Shown: positions 6,509-15,810 of the stretch, one piece after another
Position numbering within the stretch: the first letter of the stretch is position 1
How the letters are laid out: each line of letters opens with the position of its first letter
Origin: Paramuribaculum sp.
Lineage (GTDB): Bacteria > Bacteroidota > Bacteroidia > Bacteroidales > Muribaculaceae
Length of the DNA: 17,013 nucleotides
Direction of reading: 5' to 3'
NCBI GenBank assembly: GCA_029051835.1
Contig: JAIDKJ010000219.1
Coordinates: 1-17,013 of the forward strand
Notes under the pieces: model-generated
What the model saw: the letters and a program-made list of their open reading frames with translations, nothing else
Told to the model about the DNA's origin: nothing
The model's database searches: none
Position numbers and translations under genes: made by a program

Positions 6509-8554
6509 TTACCAGATGATCACACGCTCCTCGGCGGGACGATACATCGGCTGGCCTTCGGTGATGGAGAAGGCTTCGAAGAACGGCTCGATATTGCGCA
6601 GAGTGACATTCACGCGGTTTTTGCCGAGCGAATGCACGTCGCCCTGAGTGAGCGAGCGCATCTCGGCCTCGCGGATGTTCTGAGCCCAGAGGTTGGCGTA
6701 GTTGAGATAGAACACCTGAGCGGGAGTGAAGCCGTCGATCTTGGCGGTGGCCACATCCACGCCCTTCTGTTTCTGCGAGTTGAGGAACGCTGTCATAGCC
6801 ACGCGCAGACCACCCTGGTCGGCGATGTTCTCGCCCAGGGTATAGGTGCCGTTGGCATTCAGACCCGGGAGCACCTCGACGGCGTCGAACTGCTTGACGA
6901 GCTGGTCGGTCAGAGCCTTGAACGCTTCGGCATCCTGCGGCTCCCACCAGTCGGTCATATTGCCCTTGGCGTCGAAATGACGGCCCTGATCGTCGAAACC
7001 GTGGGTCATCTCGTGGCCGATCACCACGCCGATACCGCCATAGTTCTCGGCGTCGGACGAAGCCGGATCGAAGAACGGAGCCTGAAGTATCGCTGCCGGG
7101 AACACGATCTCGTTGGCCAGCGGGTTGTAGTAGGCGTTGACAGTCTGCGGAGTCATGCCCCCAGCGGTGCGGTCGACCGGCTTGCCCCACTTCGAAAGCA
7201 TGTCGCGGGTGTGCCACATGCTCACCTCGTGCATATTGTCATAATAGCTCTTCTCGGGATCGATCTCCATCGAGCTGTAGTCCTTCCACTTGTCGGGATA
7301 GCCGATCTTGACGGTGAAAGCGGCAAGTTTCTCGCGTGCGCGGGCCTTGGTGGCGTCGCTCATCCATGTCAGCGAGTCGATATGCTGGCCGAGAGCCGTG
7401 CGCAGGTTCTCGACAAGGCCGAGCATATACTGCTTCGACGATTCGGGGAAGTATTTCTCCACGTAGAGCTGGCCTACAGCCTCGCCCATGGCGCCTTCGG
7501 TGGCGCTGAGAGCGCGCTTCCAGCGCGGACGCTGCTCCTGCGCTCCGCTGAGCACCTTGTAGAACTCAAACGAGGCGTCGGAGAAGGCGTCGGAGAGGTA
7601 TCCGGCAGCTCCCGAAACATATTTCCACAGGTAATAGTCCTTGATCTGACGGTCGGTAAGCGACGACATCAGAGCGTTGGCGCGCGCCATGCTCTTGGGG
7701 TCGGTCACGATAATGGTGTCGATCGGAGTGGTGATATCCATTGTTTCAACGAAGAAGCGATCCCAGGGCACTGCGGGATAGTCCTTCTTGAGCGACTCGA
7801 ACGAGCGGGGATTGTACATAGCCTGTATGTCGCGGCTCTCCTCGCGGGTCTTGGCGTCGCGGGCCATTGCCGTCTCGATCTCCATGACGGTGTTCATGAT
7901 GCGCGCGGCGGTGTCGGCGCTGAATCCGGCATTGAGCAGCTGGCTGTTGATAAGAGTCTTGTAGGCCTCGCGCACCTCGGTGTTGCGGGGATCGTCCAGC
8001 AGATAGTAGTCGCGGTCGTTAAGACCCATGGAGCCGCCGGAAAGATACATGGCATATTCGTCGGAGTTGACCATATTCTCCATCGGACCGGCACCCATAA
8101 AGGGGGATCCGTACTCCTTCTGGAACCAGAGGAAGAGATCGGCCATTCCCTCGTGGGGAGTGTTTTCGATCTTTTCGAGTCCGGCGCGTATCGGAGCGGC
8201 GCCCTCGGCGTTGCGGCGCGCAGAGTCCATGGCCTGATTGTAGATGGTCGACACCTTGAAGGCCACGGTGCCTGCCTCGGGATTGGTGGCGGCAAGTCCG
8301 GTGATGATATCCTTCACGCGCGCCTCCGAAGAGTCGTTGAGCACATTGAACTGGCCGTAGCGTGAATATTCGGCGGTCAGCGGATGAGCCTCCTGCCAGC
8401 GCTGTGTGACATGTTCGTAGAAGTCGGTGCCCGCGGGGATCGAATCATTGATCAGATTCGCGTCGAGGCTTTTCAGATGCTCGCTTTTGGAGCAGCCTCC
8501 GAGAGCAAGCGCAGTGACTGCAGTCAAAGCGATAACGGTTTTTGGTTTAAGCAT
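6509..8554 (-). CDS. pepO: M13 (neprilysin/PepO-type) metallopeptidase lipoprotein
   Basis: A 681-residue zinc endopeptidase of family M13, expected to cut oligopeptides outside the cytoplasm. The lipoprotein signal MLKPKTVIALTAVTALALGGC puts the lipidated Cys at 21. The M13 N-terminal domain starts at about 40 (IPAGTDFYEHVTQRWQEAHPL). The catalytic domain contains NAYYNPLANEIVFPAAILQAPFF, the zinc motif HEMTH at 514-518, and ENIADQGG with the third zinc ligand Glu575 and Asp579. The C-terminal Trp typical of the family is present (RVIIW). All catalytic residues are intact and length is typical. It starts 9 bp after the menG stop, so it is probably co-transcribed with purC and menG; no functional link is evident. 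Whether it faces the periplasm or the cell surface cannot be told. Confidence 0.93.
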   Translation of the reverse strand: MLKPKTVIALTAVTALALGGCSKSEHLKSLDANLINDSIPAGTDFYEHVTQRWQEAHPLTAEYSRYGQFNVLNDSSEARVKDIITGLAATNPEAGTVAFKVSTIYNQAMDSARRNAEGAAPIRAGLEKIENTPHEGMADLFLWFQKEYGSPFMGAGPMENMVNSDEYAMYLSGGSMGLNDRDYYLLDDPRNTEVREAYKTLINSQLLNAGFSADTAARIMNTVMEIETAMARDAKTREESRDIQAMYNPRSFESLKKDYPAVPWDRFFVETMDITTPIDTIIVTDPKSMARANALMSSLTDRQIKDYYLWKYVSGAAGYLSDAFSDASFEFYKVLSGAQEQRPRWKRALSATEGAMGEAVGQLYVEKYFPESSKQYMLGLVENLRTALGQHIDSLTWMSDATKARAREKLAAFTVKIGYPDKWKDYSSMEIDPEKSYYDNMHEVSMWHTRDMLSKWGKPVDRTAGGMTPQTVNAYYNPLANEIVFPAAILQAPFFDPASSDAENYGGIGVVIGHEMTHGFDDQGRHFDAKGNMTDWWEPQDAEAFKALTDQLVKQFDAVEVLPGLNANGTYTLGENIADQGGLRVAMTAFLNSQKQKGVDVATAKIDGFTPAQVFYLNYANLWAQNIREAEMRSLTQGDVHSLGKNRVNVTLRNIEPFFEAFSITEGQPMYRPAEERVIIW

Positions 8555-8563
8555 ATTAAAGGG

Positions 8564-9304
8564 TTAATTATAGGCTAAATATATGGTGCAGGAGCCGAAT
8601 GTCAGCGGCAGGTGGCGCGCCGACTTCCATCCGCTCGCCTCAAGCAGCGCGCACATCTCCGCGCCCTGCGGCACGGCTGCGATGCTCTGCGGCAGATAGC
8701 TGTAGGCAGTGGAGTCGCGGCTCACGAGCCTGCCCAGCGCGGGCACTATGCCGCGCGTGTAGAGCCGGTAGAGCGGGCCGGTTATCGGACCTCGGGGAGT
8801 CGACAGCTCGAGCACGCAAAGCATGCCTCCGGGACGCGTCACCCGCGCCATCTCGCGCATACCGGCCGAGAGATCGGCGAAGTTGCGCACGCCGAACGCG
8901 GCAGTCACCACGTCGAACGTGCCGTCGGCAAACGGCAGAGCCAGACAGTCGGCAGCCATAAGGCTGATGCGGTCCGACATGCCGGCGCGGGCCACCTTCT
9001 CGCGGCCTATGCCGATCATCCCCTCCGAGAGATCGACGCCGGTTATCTCCGCGCCGCCGATCCTGCGGGCCATCTGAATAGCCAGATCACCCGTGCCGGT
9101 GGCCACGTCGAGTATCCGCGACGCGCCGTGACGCGCCACCAGACCGACGGCCTTGCGGCGCCACAGCCGGTCGATGCCGAGCGTCATGGCCCGGTTCATG
9201 AAGTCGTAGGAGGGCGCTATGCGGTCAAACATCCGCCTCACCTGCGAAGCCTTGTCGTCGGGCGACGACGCATCGGGCTTCACATTTTCGCATTCGGCTC
9301 CCAT
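8564..9304 (-). CDS. menG: Demethylmenaquinone methyltransferase (MenG/UbiE)
   Basis: A 246-residue class I SAM-dependent methyltransferase catalysing the last step of menaquinone synthesis, C-methylation of demethylmenaquinone, in the cytoplasm. The family N-terminal signature VRRMFDRIAPSYDFMNRAMTLGID is at about 22-45. SAM motif I, DVATGTGDL, is at 66-74, followed by VDLSEGM at 90-96, the AFGVRNF motif at 136-142 and ELSTP at 166-170. The protein is often named UbiE; since anaerobic Bacteroidales make menaquinone and not ubiquinone, the MenG role is the likely one. It starts 19 bp after the purC stop and ends 9 bp before the peptidase start, in one transcription unit. An N-terminal extension of about 18 polar residues precedes the conserved core, so the real start could be slightly downstream. 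Confidence 0.94.
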   Translation of the reverse strand: MGAECENVKPDASSPDDKASQVRRMFDRIAPSYDFMNRAMTLGIDRLWRRKAVGLVARHGASRILDVATGTGDLAIQMARRIGGAEITGVDLSEGMIGIGREKVARAGMSDRISLMAADCLALPFADGTFDVVTAAFGVRNFADLSAGMREMARVTRPGGMLCVLELSTPRGPITGPLYRLYTRGIVPALGRLVSRDSTAYSYLPQSIAAVPQGAEMCALLEASGWKSARHLPLTFGSCTIYLAYN

Positions 9305-9323
9305 CTTGTCAGGTGCCGGAGCC

Positions 9324-10277
9324 TCAGCGGTCGAGATTGTTCAGACAGTCGAGCACATTCACCTCTATGCGGCGCTCCAGATCGCTCTCGGCGGCCTTGA
9401 CAAAGGGACGTCCCGTCACATGCTCGTAAAGCTCGATATAGCGGGCGCTGACGCTCTCGCAGAACTCATCGGTCATCTCAGGCACCTGCTGGCCCTCATT
9501 GCCCATGAAACCGCGGTCGATCAGCCACTGGCGCACGAATTCCTTGGAGCGCTGACGCTGAGGCTCGCCCTTGGCCAGCCGCTCCTCGTAGCCCTCGTCA
9601 GAGAAATAGCGCGACGAGTCGGGAGTGTGGATCTCGTCGATCAGTATCACCTCGTCGCCGAGCTTGCCGAACTCATATTTCGTATCGACAAGTATCAGTC
9701 CCTTCTCGGCGGCCATCTGCGTGCCGCGCTCAAACAGACGGCGCGTATAGCGCTCCATCACCTCGTAGTCCTTCTCGCTCACCAGACCCTGCGCGATGAT
9801 CTCCTCGCGCGAGATATTCTCGTCATGTCCGGCATCGGCCTTGGTGGTGGGAGTGATTATAGGCTCGGGGAAACGCTCGTTCTCCTTCATTCCGTCGGGA
9901 AGCTTCACGCCGCACAGTTCGCGGCATCCGGCCGCATATTCGCGCCATGCGCTTCCGGTCAGATAACCGCGTATGATCATCTCCACGCGAAATCCTTCAC
10001 AGCGCTTGCCGGCGGCCACCATCGGATCGGGAGTAGCCAGCAGCCAGTTGGGGCAAATATCCGACGTCGCCTCAAGGAAGTAGGCGGCGATCTGATTGAG
10101 CACCTGTCCCTTGTAGGGTATACCCTTGGGCAGGATCACATCGAATGCCGAGATACGGTCGGTGGCTATCATGACCAGAAGGTCGTCGGAAAGCGAATAA
10201 ACGTCGCGTACTTTTCCGTGATACACTCCCGTCTGTCCCGGGAAGTGGAAGTCAGTGGTTGTAAGAGTGGTGGCCAT
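9324..10277 (-). CDS. purC: SAICAR synthase (PurC)
   Basis: A 317-residue phosphoribosylaminoimidazole-succinocarboxamide synthase, which joins CAIR and aspartate using ATP in de novo purine synthesis (cytoplasm). Signatures are GKVRDVYSL at 21-29, [13 protein letters not shown] at 38-50, GSAWREYA in the middle, and the substrate-binding motif [12 protein letters not shown] at 214-225. It is of the longer form (about 300 residues, as in Bacteroides and fungal ADE1), not the roughly 240-residue enterobacterial form. It is the first gene of a purC-menG-pepO unit. The promoter candidate at 10301-10332 predicts a leader of about 20 bases. The ATG at 10277 gives [22 protein letters not shown], in line with family N termini. 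Confidence 0.96.
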   Translation of the reverse strand: MATTLTTTDFHFPGQTGVYHGKVRDVYSLSDDLLVMIATDRISAFDVILPKGIPYKGQVLNQIAAYFLEATSDICPNWLLATPDPMVAAGKRCEGFRVEMIIRGYLTGSAWREYAAGCRELCGVKLPDGMKENERFPEPIITPTTKADAGHDENISREEIIAQGLVSEKDYEVMERYTRRLFERGTQMAAEKGLILVDTKYEFGKLGDEVILIDEIHTPDSSRYFSDEGYEERLAKGEPQRQRSKEFVRQWLIDRGFMGNEGQQVPEMTDEFCESVSARYIELYEHVTGRPFVKAAESDLERRIEVNVLDCLNNLDR

Positions 10278-10300
10278 ATTGTAAATTGTTCAGTATGCCG

Positions 10301-10332
10301 CGAAATTAATCATTTTTCCCCTTTCTGACAAA
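10301..10332 (-). promoter_or_regulatory. Candidate promoter of purC operon
   Basis: On the minus strand TTTG (10332-10329), 20 bases, then TAATTTCG (10308-10301) fits the Bacteroidota -33 TTTG / -7 TAnnTTTG pattern with one mismatch in the -7 box. Transcription would begin near 10295, giving a leader of about 18 bases before the purC ATG. Confidence 0.55.
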
Positions 10333-10452
10333 TTTGCTTTCACTCCCCCGTCGCCGGCCTCCATCCAATCACCCGCATCCCATCACGCCACCGCCCGGCC
10401 AGCTAAGCGCCGACGCACGTAATCGCCAACACACCAACCTTTTACAAAATCA

Positions 10453-10483
10453 TTTATCGCAATTTGCGATAAATTGCGATAAA
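10453..10483. promoter_or_regulatory. Three half-site operator-like element
   Basis: TTTATCGCA (10453-10461) and TGCGATAAA (10465-10473) form a 9 bp perfect inverted repeat with an ATT spacer. A third, direct TGCGATAAA follows at 10475-10483, exactly 10 bp from the second, so on the same face of the helix. It lies about 120 bp upstream of the purC -33 box and 45 bp beyond the susD terminator. It looks like a binding site for a dimeric regulator; the regulator is unknown. Confidence 0.5.
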
Positions 10484-10527
10484 ACAATCTACACACTGCT
10501 GGGACATAATCACTTCCGCTTCACGTT

Positions 10528-10561
10528 AAAAAAAACAGGCCCCGCCGGATGGCGGAGCCTG
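10528..10561 (-). terminator. Intrinsic terminator of the FN3-susC-susD operon
   Basis: CAGGC (10536-10540) pairs with GCCTG (10557-10561) and CCGCC (10542-10546) with GGCGG (10551-10555), with a GGAT loop and one C/A mismatch. On the minus strand the stem is followed at once by eight T (10535-10528). It lies 26 bp past the susD stop. Confidence 0.9.
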
Positions 10562-10586
10562 TAGCATATTGCAGGGTTATTGATTA

Positions 10587-12392
10587 TCAATAGCCGGGGT
10601 TCTGCTCGAGCAGCGGGTCAGCACCGAGAGTGCTGTTGTCGATCGGCCAGAGGAGCTTGTGAGCTTCCTGAGCTGTCAGAACAGGCACAGAGGTCACTAC
10701 AGCCGAGCCATCGTTTTCCACCATCCATGCGTTGTCCACCGGATTCAGGCCATAACCTATGCAGCCCTGCGGCTGGAACACGAGGTGATCGGTCTGCGCA
10801 CCATCCTTGACCAGAGTCAGGCGGCGGAGATCCCACCAGCGGTGACCTTCCATGTAGAACTCCTTGTCGTACTCCTTCAGGAGAGCCACTTCATTGTCAG
10901 CGAACGAAGAGGGAATGAAGCCATGCACGGCAGCATCGTAATTCGCACCATAAGCGCGCTTGCGAACGATGTCGATATTGTTCTTCAGACCGTTTTTGTC
11001 GTCAAGATAGTTGCAGCACTCTGCAAGTTTCAGGTGAGCGTCGGCCAGACGGTAGATAGGCACATCCACCTTAAACTGGTAGTAGTTGGAACCGGCGATG
11101 ATCGACGGGCGGAACTTGATGACGAAGCATCCTGCGAGCTTATAGTCGTGCGGATTAAAGCTATTCAGCATCAAGGTGTTGGTTCCACGATCAGCATCAG
11201 TGAGATGGTACTGGGGATAGAAAGCATCACCACGGCTGTCGGCTTCATCGAAGTGATAGTAAAGCGCATTCTTATACAGATAACGCATTACGCCGAAGTT
11301 GGCCTTGTCCCACACCTTGCTTGTACGCTGCGTCAGCTTGCCATCCTTCTCCTCACACCAGCGACCGAAACGGTAGGCCTTACCGCTGATCTTGCCCCAG
11401 CCGTCGTCGGCCATGGTCGACCAGTAGTTGTTGCCGGCCGCACCGGTAGTACGCGACCACAGGAAGTTGGTTTCAGGCGAGGCATAGTAAACGCCGTCCT
11501 CTTCCGACGAGTAGCAGACAGAGAAGATCGCCTCCTTATTGTGCGACGAAGTCCAGATGCTGTAGAAATCCGACTGAAGAGCGAATCCGTAATTACCGAT
11601 TACATTTTCGAAATATCCCTTGGCGGTCTGAATGTCGGATGTTCCACCGGCGGCATGGTCGCCTGTAGCCACCTTGGCGCTCCAGAGATAAACCTCGCCT
11701 GCAAGCATTTCAGATGCAGCTTTGCTCCAGTAATAGTCCTTTTTATTGGATTTGAACACGTAGTTTGACTCATTGAAGAGCTCGATCGACTTCTTCACGT
11801 CATCCTTGATGAAGTTGAGAGTTTCCTCGGCTGTAGCACGCGCCATGTAGAGCTTCTCGGGATCATATTCGCCGAGGAGCACGTCGGGCACAGTACGCAG
11901 AGGCACACCGCCATACATCTTGTACATCTGGAAGTAGCAGTAGGCACGCTGACCATAAGCCATAGCCATGAGTCCCTTGCGGGTATCCTCATCGAGAATC
12001 TCCACGCCCTCGTTCTCACAGCGATAGAGCACTTCGTTGTAGTTGGCGATCATACCGTGCCATCCGCCGAAATTGGAGAACTGGGGATGCGACACATCGA
12101 CCACCTGCTGGATAACGTCGGAGTCGGCTGTACCCGAACCGTCGATAGTCGACAGCGTGAAGATACCCGAGCGAAGTTCACCGGCAGAGAACATTACCTG
12201 ATAGGTAAAACCACGGAACTGATTGGCGAGTGCTATCTGGTTGCCCTCGAATTCAGTCTTTGTTTTCCAGAAAGTCTCAGGCACATACCAGTCCTGGGGC
12301 TTCAGATCCAGTTCGTTAGCGCACGACATGTACACCATACCCGTGCCGGCAACGATGGATCCGAGAAGTATTTTGCTGATTATATTTTTCAT
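10587..12392 (-). CDS. SusD/RagB-family lipoprotein (second locus)
   Basis: A 601-residue surface nutrient-binding lipoprotein, larger than the other SusD here. The lipoprotein signal MKNIISKILLGSIVAGTGMVYMSC has the lipidated Cys at 24. The SusD N-terminal helical region includes LMAMAYGQRAYCYFQMYKMYGGVPLRTV at about 141-168. The C-terminal signature EGHRWWDLRR is at 515-524, followed by an acceptable family ending (LLWPIDNSTLGADPLLEQNPGY). The extra length is mainly in the middle, rich in Trp and Tyr, as expected in the ligand-binding region. It starts 21 bp after the SusC stop and is last in the operon before a strong terminator. The two SusD proteins are clearly not close duplicates. The substrate is unknown. 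Confidence 0.93.
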   Translation of the reverse strand: MKNIISKILLGSIVAGTGMVYMSCANELDLKPQDWYVPETFWKTKTEFEGNQIALANQFRGFTYQVMFSAGELRSGIFTLSTIDGSGTADSDVIQQVVDVSHPQFSNFGGWHGMIANYNEVLYRCENEGVEILDEDTRKGLMAMAYGQRAYCYFQMYKMYGGVPLRTVPDVLLGEYDPEKLYMARATAEETLNFIKDDVKKSIELFNESNYVFKSNKKDYYWSKAASEMLAGEVYLWSAKVATGDHAAGGTSDIQTAKGYFENVIGNYGFALQSDFYSIWTSSHNKEAIFSVCYSSEEDGVYYASPETNFLWSRTTGAAGNNYWSTMADDGWGKISGKAYRFGRWCEEKDGKLTQRTSKVWDKANFGVMRYLYKNALYYHFDEADSRGDAFYPQYHLTDADRGTNTLMLNSFNPHDYKLAGCFVIKFRPSIIAGSNYYQFKVDVPIYRLADAHLKLAECCNYLDDKNGLKNNIDIVRKRAYGANYDAAVHGFIPSSFADNEVALLKEYDKEFYMEGHRWWDLRRLTLVKDGAQTDHLVFQPQGCIGYGLNPVDNAWMVENDGSAVVTSVPVLTAQEAHKLLWPIDNSTLGADPLLEQNPGY

Positions 12393-12413
12393 TGTTTTGA
12401 TTCTGTTGATGGT

Positions 12414-15400
12414 TTAGAAAGATACGTTCACGCCGAACACAATGGTGCGGGGAAGGTTGTACGTACCGCCGTTACCTGCTGTATTACCGCTCCAGTAAGT
12501 GGTGTTGTCAGGCAGAGGTATTGTGCAGCTCTTGAGATAACCGAGGTTCTGTCCGGTAACGCTCAGAGTCAGACCCTGGCTGGCGAACTTCTTGCAGATG
12601 CTTGCGGGAAGCTGATAGCTGAGCGAGAGCTCGCGGCAAGCGAGGTAGGCTCCGTTCTGACACATCAGCTCGTTGGTACGGATATAGTTGTCGGTACCAT
12701 ACTGCGATGCCCATGCCACACGGGGATACTTGGCGTTGGGGTTGTCGACAGTCCATGTATCGCGGATCTCCTTGGGGAACGCCATAGCTCCCTGTCCTTC
12801 GCCGAGCCAGAATGCCATGTTCGAGTCATATACCTGGAATCCCCAGCCCATGTCGAAGCGGGCGTAGAGGCTCAGACCCTTCCACGACAGTGTGGTGTTG
12901 AAACCACCGCTCCATCGAGCGTCGCGGTGACCGATGACCTTACGGTCCTTTGCCTCGATCTTGTTGTCGCCGTTGCGATCCTCATAGATAAGGTCGCCGG
13001 GCATCAGACGAACCATATTGGAAGCCGCGTAACCAAGAGCTACCAGACGCTGACGACCCGATTCGTTGGCGTAAACCACAGCACCGTTAGAGGGAGCGAT
13101 GTCAATATAGTCGCCGAGGGCGTCGATGTCAGCCTGAGTGCGTGCCATCTTCACCACGCCGTAGCCCACCTGCTTGTAGGGATTCTGACCTTCCTGATAG
13201 CCGCCGATCCATGTGGTTTCGTCACCGTTGCCGGTCCACACTTCCACGCCGCCCTGACGGTTGTTGGCCAGGCCGTTTTCAGGAAGCTTCACGATCTTGT
13301 TGTCATTGAGAGTGAGGTTGGCGCCGAGAGTCCACTGGAAGTCCTTCAGACGGAGCAGAGTGGCGTTGATGTCGATCTCAAGACCCTGGTTGCGATATTT
13401 ACCGTTGTTGTATGTAACGGCAGAGAAGCCGGTTGTCGGGGGGAGCGACAGAGGAGCATACTTGTCGGATGTCGTGCGGTTGTAATACACGAGCGAGAGG
13501 TTGAAGCGGTTCTGGAGGAAACCGAAGTCAACGCCCACCTCACCTGTTGTAGCTGTTTCCCAGCTCAGGTTGGGATTGGGAAGCGTAGAGATGCGATAAC
13601 CCTTCTCACCGTCGTACTGGTAAGCGCTGTATGCGCCGCGGAGAGTGTAATAACCGAGGCGGTCACGGTTGATGATAGCGTTGCTACCATACGATCCGCG
13701 CACTTTGGCATAGTTGATAAATCCAAGTCCGGGAGTGTTTTTCCAGAAATCTTCCGACGAAACAACCCAGCCGGCGCTCACACCGGGGAAGAAGCCCCAA
13801 CGCTTGTTGAGCAGACGAGAGTATCCGTCCTCACGGAATGTGAAAGCGAGCAGATATTTGCCCATATAGTCATAGCCCACACGTCCGAAGTACGACATCA
13901 GAGCCTCTTCAGCGTGGTTCGATGACATTTCGCGGCTCTCCTGAGTTGTATTGCCAAGCACAGGGAAAGGAGCCGGGCCGTCATAACCGCTGGCGCTGAA
14001 ATCAAGATATTTGCGCTTGTAGAACTCCAGACCGGCCATCGCCTCTACATTATGCTTCTCAGCAAAGGTGCGGTTGAAGTTGGCAACGAGATTGTAGGTC
14101 TGGTCGAAGTAGCGGAGGAAAGAAGCGCTGGTGCTGTAATTGCGTGATACACCGACAGAACCCTCAGGATTGTCTGCACCAGTGTTGTTTGTCACATAGG
14201 CATAGTTCAGAGCCTGTGTATACTGTTCGTTGTAGTACCATGCCATAGTGCCCTTAAGTGTCAGACCGTCGATGATCTTGGCAGTGAGGCTCTGGGTCAT
14301 AGAGAACTTGTCGCTCTGGTAGTCGCGGTCAAATTTGCCCTTGTTGACATTGACGTTCATAGTCGGGTTGCCGGTACCGAACAGTTCATTACCCTCCTCA
14401 TCGCGGTAGCGAACGAACTTGTAGCCGAAGCCACGGTTCATGAAGTAGACGGTGCTGAGCTGCGGCTGGTCGTTGAGCCAGTTGGCGCGAGTGTAGTTAA
14501 ATACCGAATTAGCGGTCAGCCAGTCGTTGAGCTTGTAGTTTCCGGTAAACGCGAAGTTGTAGCGCTTGTAGAAGGTAGTCTTAACAACGCCCTGTGCGTC
14601 ATAATATCCGAGAGAAGCATAATAGCTGCCCCTATCGTTACCACCCGAGAAGCTGACATTGTAATCCTGGGTAACGGTCGGCTTGCGCAGGTTGATGTCA
14701 AGTATATCCTGGTTCCAGTAGAGGATGGTGTTGTCGCTGACGGGGTCAAGCATCTCTTTCCATCCGCCGAGGCCGAGCAGATATTCGGTCTTCTCGTTCT
14801 TCTGAAGGATATTGTAGTTCATGTTGTTCGACCACTCCTGGCGACCGATACCGCCGGGCTGGTTGTTACCGAAAAGCATGGAATTCCACGAAGCTGCATA
14901 GTTGCCGCCGGGAAGCATCCACTCGGTGTTGGTACATGCTGTGCGGTAGTAGTAGAGGTAATCCTCATCGGTACAAGCCTCATAGCCGTTGTTATAGTAA
15001 CCAAGACCCACTTTGGCGCTCAGCGTCACACGACCTGTGCCGCTCTTACCGGCCTTGGTTGTGATCAGGATCACACCGTTGCCTGCACGTGCACCATAAA
15101 GAGCCGTAGCGCCGGCATCCTTCAGGATCTGCATGTCCTCGATGTCGTTGGGGTTGATGTCGCTCATGCTGTCGCGGATATTGCCGTCGACGATCACCAG
15201 AGGCTGGTTGCTGCCGCCGTCATAGTTCGTACCGCCACGCACGGTGATCGAAGGAGTGGCCGAGGGGTTACCGCTGGTCACAGACACCTTCACACCCGAG
15301 ATAGCGCCCACAAGAGCCTGAGCCGGGTTGGCATTGGTACCGACCGTAAGAGTCTTTTCGCTAACTTTGGCGATAGAGTTGGTCACCTTGGCGCGCTTCT

Positions 15401-15785
15401 GTTCTACGCCGTAACCCATCACCACTACCTCGTCGAGGACATTGGAATCCTCCTTCATGACGATAGTCAGAGGAGCACCGTCCCACACTACGGTAACGGG
15501 ATTATAACCTATATAGTTGGCCACAATCTTCTGGCCGGGCTTAACGCCTGAAAGTGTAAATTCGCCGTCGATGTTGGCGGAAGCTGCTATAGTTGTTCCT
15601 TCAACGCGGACTGTTGCACCAACCAGAGGTTCGCCGGTTTCGTCGACAATCGTACCGGTGCATTTACCGTTGGCCTGCTGAGCCTGAGGCAGCGCGCTTT
15701 CGCTGGGTGAGGCTACTGCTGCCATGGGAGCGCATACCGCCATAGCAAGGGCCACACACCAATTTTTTAAGCTGGTATTATTCAT
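12414..15785 (-). CDS. SusC/RagA-family TonB-dependent receptor (second locus)
   Basis: A 1123-residue outer-membrane importer. The signal peptide occupies about residues 1-26 (MNNTSLKNWCVALAMAVCAPMAAVA), followed by a short Gln/Ala/Ser-rich linker. The carboxypeptidase-regulatory-like domain lies at about 41-112 (CTGTIVDETGEPLVGATVRV, NIDGEFTLSG). The SusC signature DEVVVMGYGVEQKRAKVTNS is at 118-137. The plug, about 130-248, includes PSITVRGGTNYDGGSNQPLVIVDG and DAGATALYGARAGNGVILITTKAG. The barrel follows and ends IVFGVNVSF. It has the standard SusC fold but is about 120 residues longer than the other SusC in the window. It lies between the FN3 lipoprotein gene (25 bp gap) and susD (21 bp gap), which supports one transcript and one complex. 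Confidence 0.94.
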   Translation of the reverse strand: MNNTSLKNWCVALAMAVCAPMAAVASPSESALPQAQQANGKCTGTIVDETGEPLVGATVRVEGTTIAASANIDGEFTLSGVKPGQKIVANYIGYNPVTVVWDGAPLTIVMKEDSNVLDEVVVMGYGVEQKRAKVTNSIAKVSEKTLTVGTNANPAQALVGAISGVKVSVTSGNPSATPSITVRGGTNYDGGSNQPLVIVDGNIRDSMSDINPNDIEDMQILKDAGATALYGARAGNGVILITTKAGKSGTGRVTLSAKVGLGYYNNGYEACTDEDYLYYYRTACTNTEWMLPGGNYAASWNSMLFGNNQPGGIGRQEWSNNMNYNILQKNEKTEYLLGLGGWKEMLDPVSDNTILYWNQDILDINLRKPTVTQDYNVSFSGGNDRGSYYASLGYYDAQGVVKTTFYKRYNFAFTGNYKLNDWLTANSVFNYTRANWLNDQPQLSTVYFMNRGFGYKFVRYRDEEGNELFGTGNPTMNVNVNKGKFDRDYQSDKFSMTQSLTAKIIDGLTLKGTMAWYYNEQYTQALNYAYVTNNTGADNPEGSVGVSRNYSTSASFLRYFDQTYNLVANFNRTFAEKHNVEAMAGLEFYKRKYLDFSASGYDGPAPFPVLGNTTQESREMSSNHAEEALMSYFGRVGYDYMGKYLLAFTFREDGYSRLLNKRWGFFPGVSAGWVVSSEDFWKNTPGLGFINYAKVRGSYGSNAIINRDRLGYYTLRGAYSAYQYDGEKGYRISTLPNPNLSWETATTGEVGVDFGFLQNRFNLSLVYYNRTTSDKYAPLSLPPTTGFSAVTYNNGKYRNQGLEIDINATLLRLKDFQWTLGANLTLNDNKIVKLPENGLANNRQGGVEVWTGNGDETTWIGGYQEGQNPYKQVGYGVVKMARTQADIDALGDYIDIAPSNGAVVYANESGRQRLVALGYAASNMVRLMPGDLIYEDRNGDNKIEAKDRKVIGHRDARWSGGFNTTLSWKGLSLYARFDMGWGFQVYDSNMAFWLGEGQGAMAFPKEIRDTWTVDNPNAKYPRVAWASQYGTDNYIRTNELMCQNGAYLACRELSLSYQLPASICKKFASQGLTLSVTGQNLGYLKSCTIPLPDNTTYWSGNTAGNGGTYNLPRTIVFGVNVSF

Positions 15786-15810
15786 TTTGCACTGTGTTTT
15801 TGATTATTGT

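Noticed and set aside
6632..8365. Plus-strand open frame of 577 codons opposite the M13 peptidase gene
   Set aside because: The opposite strand encodes a complete peptidase with HEMTH and ENIAD motifs. The antisense translation is Val/Gly/His/Leu-rich without domains, typical of a shadow frame.
9219..10328. Plus-strand open frame of 369 codons opposite purC and the menG start
   Set aside because: It covers parts of two unrelated conserved genes on the other strand and has no recognisable family.
10334..10564. Plus-strand 76-codon frame in the gap between purC and susD
   Set aside because: It spans the operator-like element and the susD terminator hairpin. Low-complexity start (Pro/His/Arg) and no family; the gap is better explained as regulatory.
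10659..11768. Plus-strand open frame of 369 codons opposite the second susD
   Set aside because: Antisense to a complete SusD with intact signatures. The product has no recognisable features.
12057..13925. Plus-strand open frame of 622 codons opposite susC and susD of the second locus
   Set aside because: It runs antisense across two well-supported genes with clear family motifs and its product resembles no family. Long antisense frames are common opposite GC-rich coding sequence.
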